From Bacteroidota bacterium (lineage in GTDB: Bacteria; Bacteroidota; Bacteroidia; 2-12-FULL-35-15): a stretch of 64,000 bases of DNA. Made by a program: the position numbers and the translations under genes. Below, in pieces: positions 61,645-64,000 of this stretch (position 1 is its first letter; the number at the start of each line of letters is the position of its first letter). The stretch spans positions 372,001 through 436,000 of the forward strand of contig JAOQAE010000003.1 of assembly GCA_025963725.1 (NCBI GenBank), written 5' to 3'. The notes below the pieces were generated by a model. That model did not search any database, was not told the origin of the DNA, and saw only the letters and a program-made list of their open reading frames with translations.

Positions 61645-62901
61645 ATGAAATTAAAAAACAAGTTATTCAAAAGCGGAACGGCATTGCTCGTTTCGCTTTT
61701 GTTATTTATTTCAACCGGTATCTCTCAAAACGTTTTAGGCGAAGGGATGTGGCGTGGTACACTTAAATTGAACGACACCACCGAGCTTCCATTTAATTTC
61801 AGCATTCGTTACACAAATAATAAACCTGTGATGGAGATCCGCAATGCCGATGAACGCATCGTAGTGGAAGACATCAGCATCCGGAAAGATTCGGTTTTTA
61901 TTAAAATGCCCGTATTTGATTCTGAGTTTAAATGTGAGATCCAGAATTATGATCACGGATACCAGGACATTCACGGCGAGTGGATCAATCATGGAAGAAA
62001 GGAAAAAAACAAAATTACTTTTTTCGCCCGCTACAATGATAATGAGCGTTTCAAAATGGTGCCTACAAAACCGCTTACATTAAACGAAAGATACAAAGTA
62101 ACCTTTGAGCCGGGAACTGAGGATCAATATTATTCAGTCGGGATCTTTACTTCCAAAAGCGGAATTGCAAAGGGTACCTTCACCACGGAAACAGGCGATT
62201 ACCGCTATCTCGAAGGCTACTCCGCCAACGGAAAATTCATGGTTTCCTGCTTTGACGGCGCCCATGCATTTTTATTTACCGCAACAAAAAAAGGTGACAG
62301 CCTTGTCAACGGGATCTTTTATTCCGGCATCCACGGACATGAAAGATTTGTCGCGGTACTTGATGAAACATTTGAATTGCGCAATCCCGATTCACTCACG
62401 TTTTTAAAACCGGGCTACACCGGGATCGGTTTCAGCTTTAAGAACACGGAGGGCAAAGAGGTTTCGCTGAAGGATGAGAAATTTAAAAACAAAGTGGTGA
62501 TCGTGCAGCTGATGGGTACCTGGTGCCCGAACTGCATGGATGAAACAAAATTCCTCGCTCCTTTCTATAATAACTACAAACCCAACGGGCTGGAAATAGT
62601 GGCGCTTGCCTTTGAGCGCACGGATGATTTTGCGAAGGCGGTGAGCAACGTTTCACGCAGCAAATCCCGGTTTGGTGCTAATTATGAATTCCTCATCACG
62701 ATGAAAACCGGGAACAAGCAGGCTGCAGAGGCGTTGCCCATGCTGAATGCGGTGATGGCTTTTCCTACGACGATCTTTATTGATAAAAAAGGCCGGGTAA
62801 GGAAGATCTATACTGGGTTTAGCGGTCCGGCAACAGGGGATGCTTATAGTAAGTATGTGGAGGAGACAACGTTGTTTGTGGAGAAGCTGCTGGGGGAGTA
62901 G
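61645..62901 (+). CDS. Secreted TlpA/thioredoxin-like protein with N-terminal extension
   Basis: A 418-residue protein starting at the ATG of 61,645 (a GTG at 61,624 is in frame but less likely). The signal peptide is LLVSLLLFISTGISQN. The N-terminal ~250 residues are a beta-rich domain of unknown type. The C-terminal thioredoxin fold (about 255-418) contains WCPNC with C294 and C297 and a cis-Pro segment (MAFPTTIFIDKKGRV). TlpA-type proteins are periplasmic disulfide reductases or thiol oxidoreductases. Immediately upstream is the aldehyde dehydrogenase (60-bp gap). Confidence 0.88.
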   Translation: MKLKNKLFKSGTALLVSLLLFISTGISQNVLGEGMWRGTLKLNDTTELPFNFSIRYTNNKPVMEIRNADERIVVEDISIRKDSVFIKMPVFDSEFKCEIQNYDHGYQDIHGEWINHGRKEKNKITFFARYNDNERFKMVPTKPLTLNERYKVTFEPGTEDQYYSVGIFTSKSGIAKGTFTTETGDYRYLEGYSANGKFMVSCFDGAHAFLFTATKKGDSLVNGIFYSGIHGHERFVAVLDETFELRNPDSLTFLKPGYTGIGFSFKNTEGKEVSLKDEKFKNKVVIVQLMGTWCPNCMDETKFLAPFYNNYKPNGLEIVALAFERTDDFAKAVSNVSRSKSRFGANYEFLITMKTGNKQAAEALPMLNAVMAFPTTIFIDKKGRVRKIYTGFSGPATGDAYSKYVEETTLFVEKLLGE

Positions 62902-62910
62902 ATATCTCTT

Positions 62911-62967
62911 AACTTTTGAAGCCAAATTTACAAAAGCTTTTTTGCTTTATAAGGTGACTTCTTCCTC
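62911..62967 (+). repeat. Partial structured repeat, copy D
   Basis: aacttttgaagccaaattt and ctttataaggtgacttcttcc match the left part of copies A-C, but the hairpin arm is broken (aaattt instead of aaaagtt) and the right arm is absent. After it comes an unrelated tail and gctggcggggtaa. Confidence 0.75.
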
Positions 62968-63025
62968 AACGATAAAACCGAAGCGGCACTAGCCTAAGCT
63001 GCTGGCGGGGTAAAATTGTTTATTT

Positions 63026-63190
63026 AACTTTTGAAGCCAAAAGTTACAAAAGCTTTTTTGCTTTATAAGGTGATTTCTTCCTCTCTGCCGTTCGGAAGAA
63101 CCACGGATAAATGATTGCTACCAATCATCCCGCTTCGCAATATTATTTTTGCACGCTATCATTTACCGCTATCACTTGATAAAGCAAAAA
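63026..63190 (+). repeat. Structured intergenic repeat, copy C
   Basis: Starts with an 8-bp hairpin AACTTTTG/CAAAAGTT (63,026-63,045). The terminal arms TTTTTGCTTTATAAGGTGA (63,055-63,073) and TCACTTGATAAAGCAAAAA (63,172-63,190) are complementary at 17 of 19 positions. Interior ccacggataa-atgattgc and atttaccgctat match copies A and B. The arm sequence differs from A and B, but the pairing is preserved. Confidence 0.88.
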
Positions 63191-63247
63191 TAGTCGAATG
63201 GATGATTATATCTCCATGTTTGATCTTGTGCAGGTGATGATTCAGAA

Positions 63248-63318
63248 GCGCACGCTTGTTCTCGATACGCTCGTTCCTCACTCCCGATAGCTATCGGGAC
63301 GAACTGACGCTAGCGCAC
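63248..63318. repeat. Dispersed element with CCCGATAGCTATCGGG core
   Basis: cttgttctcgatacgctcg leads to the 16-bp palindrome at 63,283-63,298 and then acgaactgacgc. It closely matches 17,524-17,580, with flanks that extend the similarity beyond the palindrome. Confidence 0.82.
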
Positions 63319-63359
63319 AAATGCTTTAGGATGCTGTAGGCGGGGTAACTACATTATTT

Positions 63360-63396
63360 AACTTTTGAAGCCAAATTTACAAAAGCTTTTTTGCTC
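63360..63396 (+). repeat. Partial structured repeat, copy E
   Basis: aacttttgaagccaaatttacaaaagcttttttgct repeats the opening of copy D and copy C, then diverges (cgaaattactg). Preceded by taggcggggtaa, also seen before copy C. Confidence 0.75.
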
Positions 63397-63615
63397 GAAA
63401 TTACTGCTCCCCGGAATTCAAACTAAACCTTTTGCCGCAGATTCGCAGATTATAACCTTTATAATTACTGCAGATTATATCGCTTCGCGATTGATTGGTA
63501 CGTATTAATGATACAGATCCCGTGTCGGGGCACGGGATGACGTATCGAAAAGGGATGAATCGTATCTCAAAAAATATCCGTTTCTTTGCAGCGCAAAAAT
63601 TCAAACGGCTCAACC

Positions 63616-64000
63616 ATGAAAAAATTAGTATTCCTTTCGGTTATCGGTGCTTTCCTGCTTTCGGCATGCGGCGATAACAAAGAAGTTAAAAATGAAACTG
63701 CTGCGGCTGATACGTCGCTGCAATATTTTGGCGACAGCATCACACAGGAAGGCGCGATTCCATCAACGGAGCTTGCTGCTAAAATGCAGGGCCAGGATTC
63801 GATGAAGGTAAAGCTTACCGGCACTATCACTGAAGTTTGCCAGAAAAAAGGCTGCTGGATGACAATGAACATCGGCAACGATAAAACGATGCAGGTGAAG
63901 TTCAAGGATTATGCATTCTTTGTACCGAAGGATGCTTCCGGCAAGACCGTATTTTTAGAAGGTGTAGCTTTTACCGATACTACTTCTGTGGCTGAGCTTC
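63616..64000 (+). CDS. DUF4920-type lipoprotein (3' end cut by window edge)
   Basis: The frame opens at ATG 63,616 and runs off the right edge. The first residues MKKLVFLSVIGAFLLSACG are a lipoprotein signal with the lipidated Cys at residue 18. The mature part includes LTGTITEVCQKKGCWMTMNIG, where CxxxxGCW with the surrounding strands resembles the DUF4920 (OB-fold-like) domain. This domain is common in Bacteroidota, with function unknown. About 128 residues are visible. Confidence 0.82.
   Translation, partial: MKKLVFLSVIGAFLLSACGDNKEVKNETAAADTSLQYFGDSITQEGAIPSTELAAKMQGQDSMKVKLTGTITEVCQKKGCWMTMNIGNDKTMQVKFKDYAFFVPKDASGKTVFLEGVAFTDTTSVAEL

Larger units (their letters stand above)
62902..63615. 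other. Repeat-filled 714-bp intergenic region
   Basis: No gene can be supported between the TlpA-like gene and the DUF4920 gene. The space is occupied by copies D, C and E of the structured repeat, the CCCGATAGCTATCGGG element at 63.25 kb and the ATCCCGTG hairpin at 63.52 kb, so five repeat units of three kinds fall within about 0.7 kb. Confidence 0.8.

Overview
The window looks like chromosome of a free-living member of the phylum Bacteroidota. Evidence: two large secreted proteins with type IX secretion (T9SS) C-terminal sorting domains; an SprE/PorW-like T9SS lipoprotein beside a bactofilin and AtpZ; an F-type ATP synthase a subunit with a long periplasmic N-terminal extension and an atp cluster lacking atpD/atpC; a DUF4920 lipoprotein; several TAnnTTTG promoter-like boxes; and few Shine-Dalgarno sequences. 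There is one tRNA gene and no rRNA. Coding density is high, and most intergenic gaps hold short dispersed palindromic repeats.

Layout. 1-5.8 kb: a partial MarC membrane protein and RNase HI, then a five-gene minus-strand cluster (UbiA-like prenyltransferase, type III polyketide synthase, methyltransferase, flavin oxidoreductase, atypical SDR) that looks like a small lipid/quinone biosynthetic locus. 5.8-6.3 kb: two head-to-head copies of a ~170-bp structured repeat. 6.3-18.6 kb: mostly housekeeping genes (radA, heptose-phosphate adenylyltransferase, flippase-like protein, panD, M1 aminopeptidase lipoprotein, biotin carrier protein, Tat-exported superoxide dismutase, PfkB kinase) plus a T9SS beta-propeller protein. 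18.7-32.5 kb: the accessory section. It holds tRNA-Asn followed by a RloC/PrrC-like ATPase with a zinc-hook CxxC, small unknown genes, a DUF4157 toxin-like protein with a probable helical-repeat partner, a stand-alone HsdR-N nuclease-like gene, a C39-peptidase ABC exporter with its HlyD adaptor, and a 13-Asp-box T9SS protein. 32.9-36.5 kb: a KUP potassium transporter and an AAA/DUF4143 ATPase with a long hairpin just upstream.

36.5-42.6 kb: a TonB-ExbD-ExbD-ExbB energy-transduction operon that continues into two paralogous small membrane proteins, a PstS-like lipoprotein and a TPR protein. 42.9-44.8 kb: DedA and a dicarboxylate/amino-acid symporter. 44.9-51.3 kb: ATP synthase genes (atpG, A, H, F, E, B, an AtpI-like gene, atpZ). 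51.2-54.4 kb: bactofilin and SprE/PorW. 54.6-63 kb: M23 peptidase, dxr, rseP, secreted unknowns, an ALDH7-type dehydrogenase and a thioredoxin-like protein. The right edge cuts a DUF4920 lipoprotein.

The least explained items are the repeat family whose terminal stems differ between copies but stay self-complementary within each copy (5.8-6.3 kb and 63.0-63.2 kb), the type III PKS cluster, the DUF4157 protein with its neighbour, and the ATPase beside tRNA-Asn. All functional calls come from reading the sequence; no database search was run.
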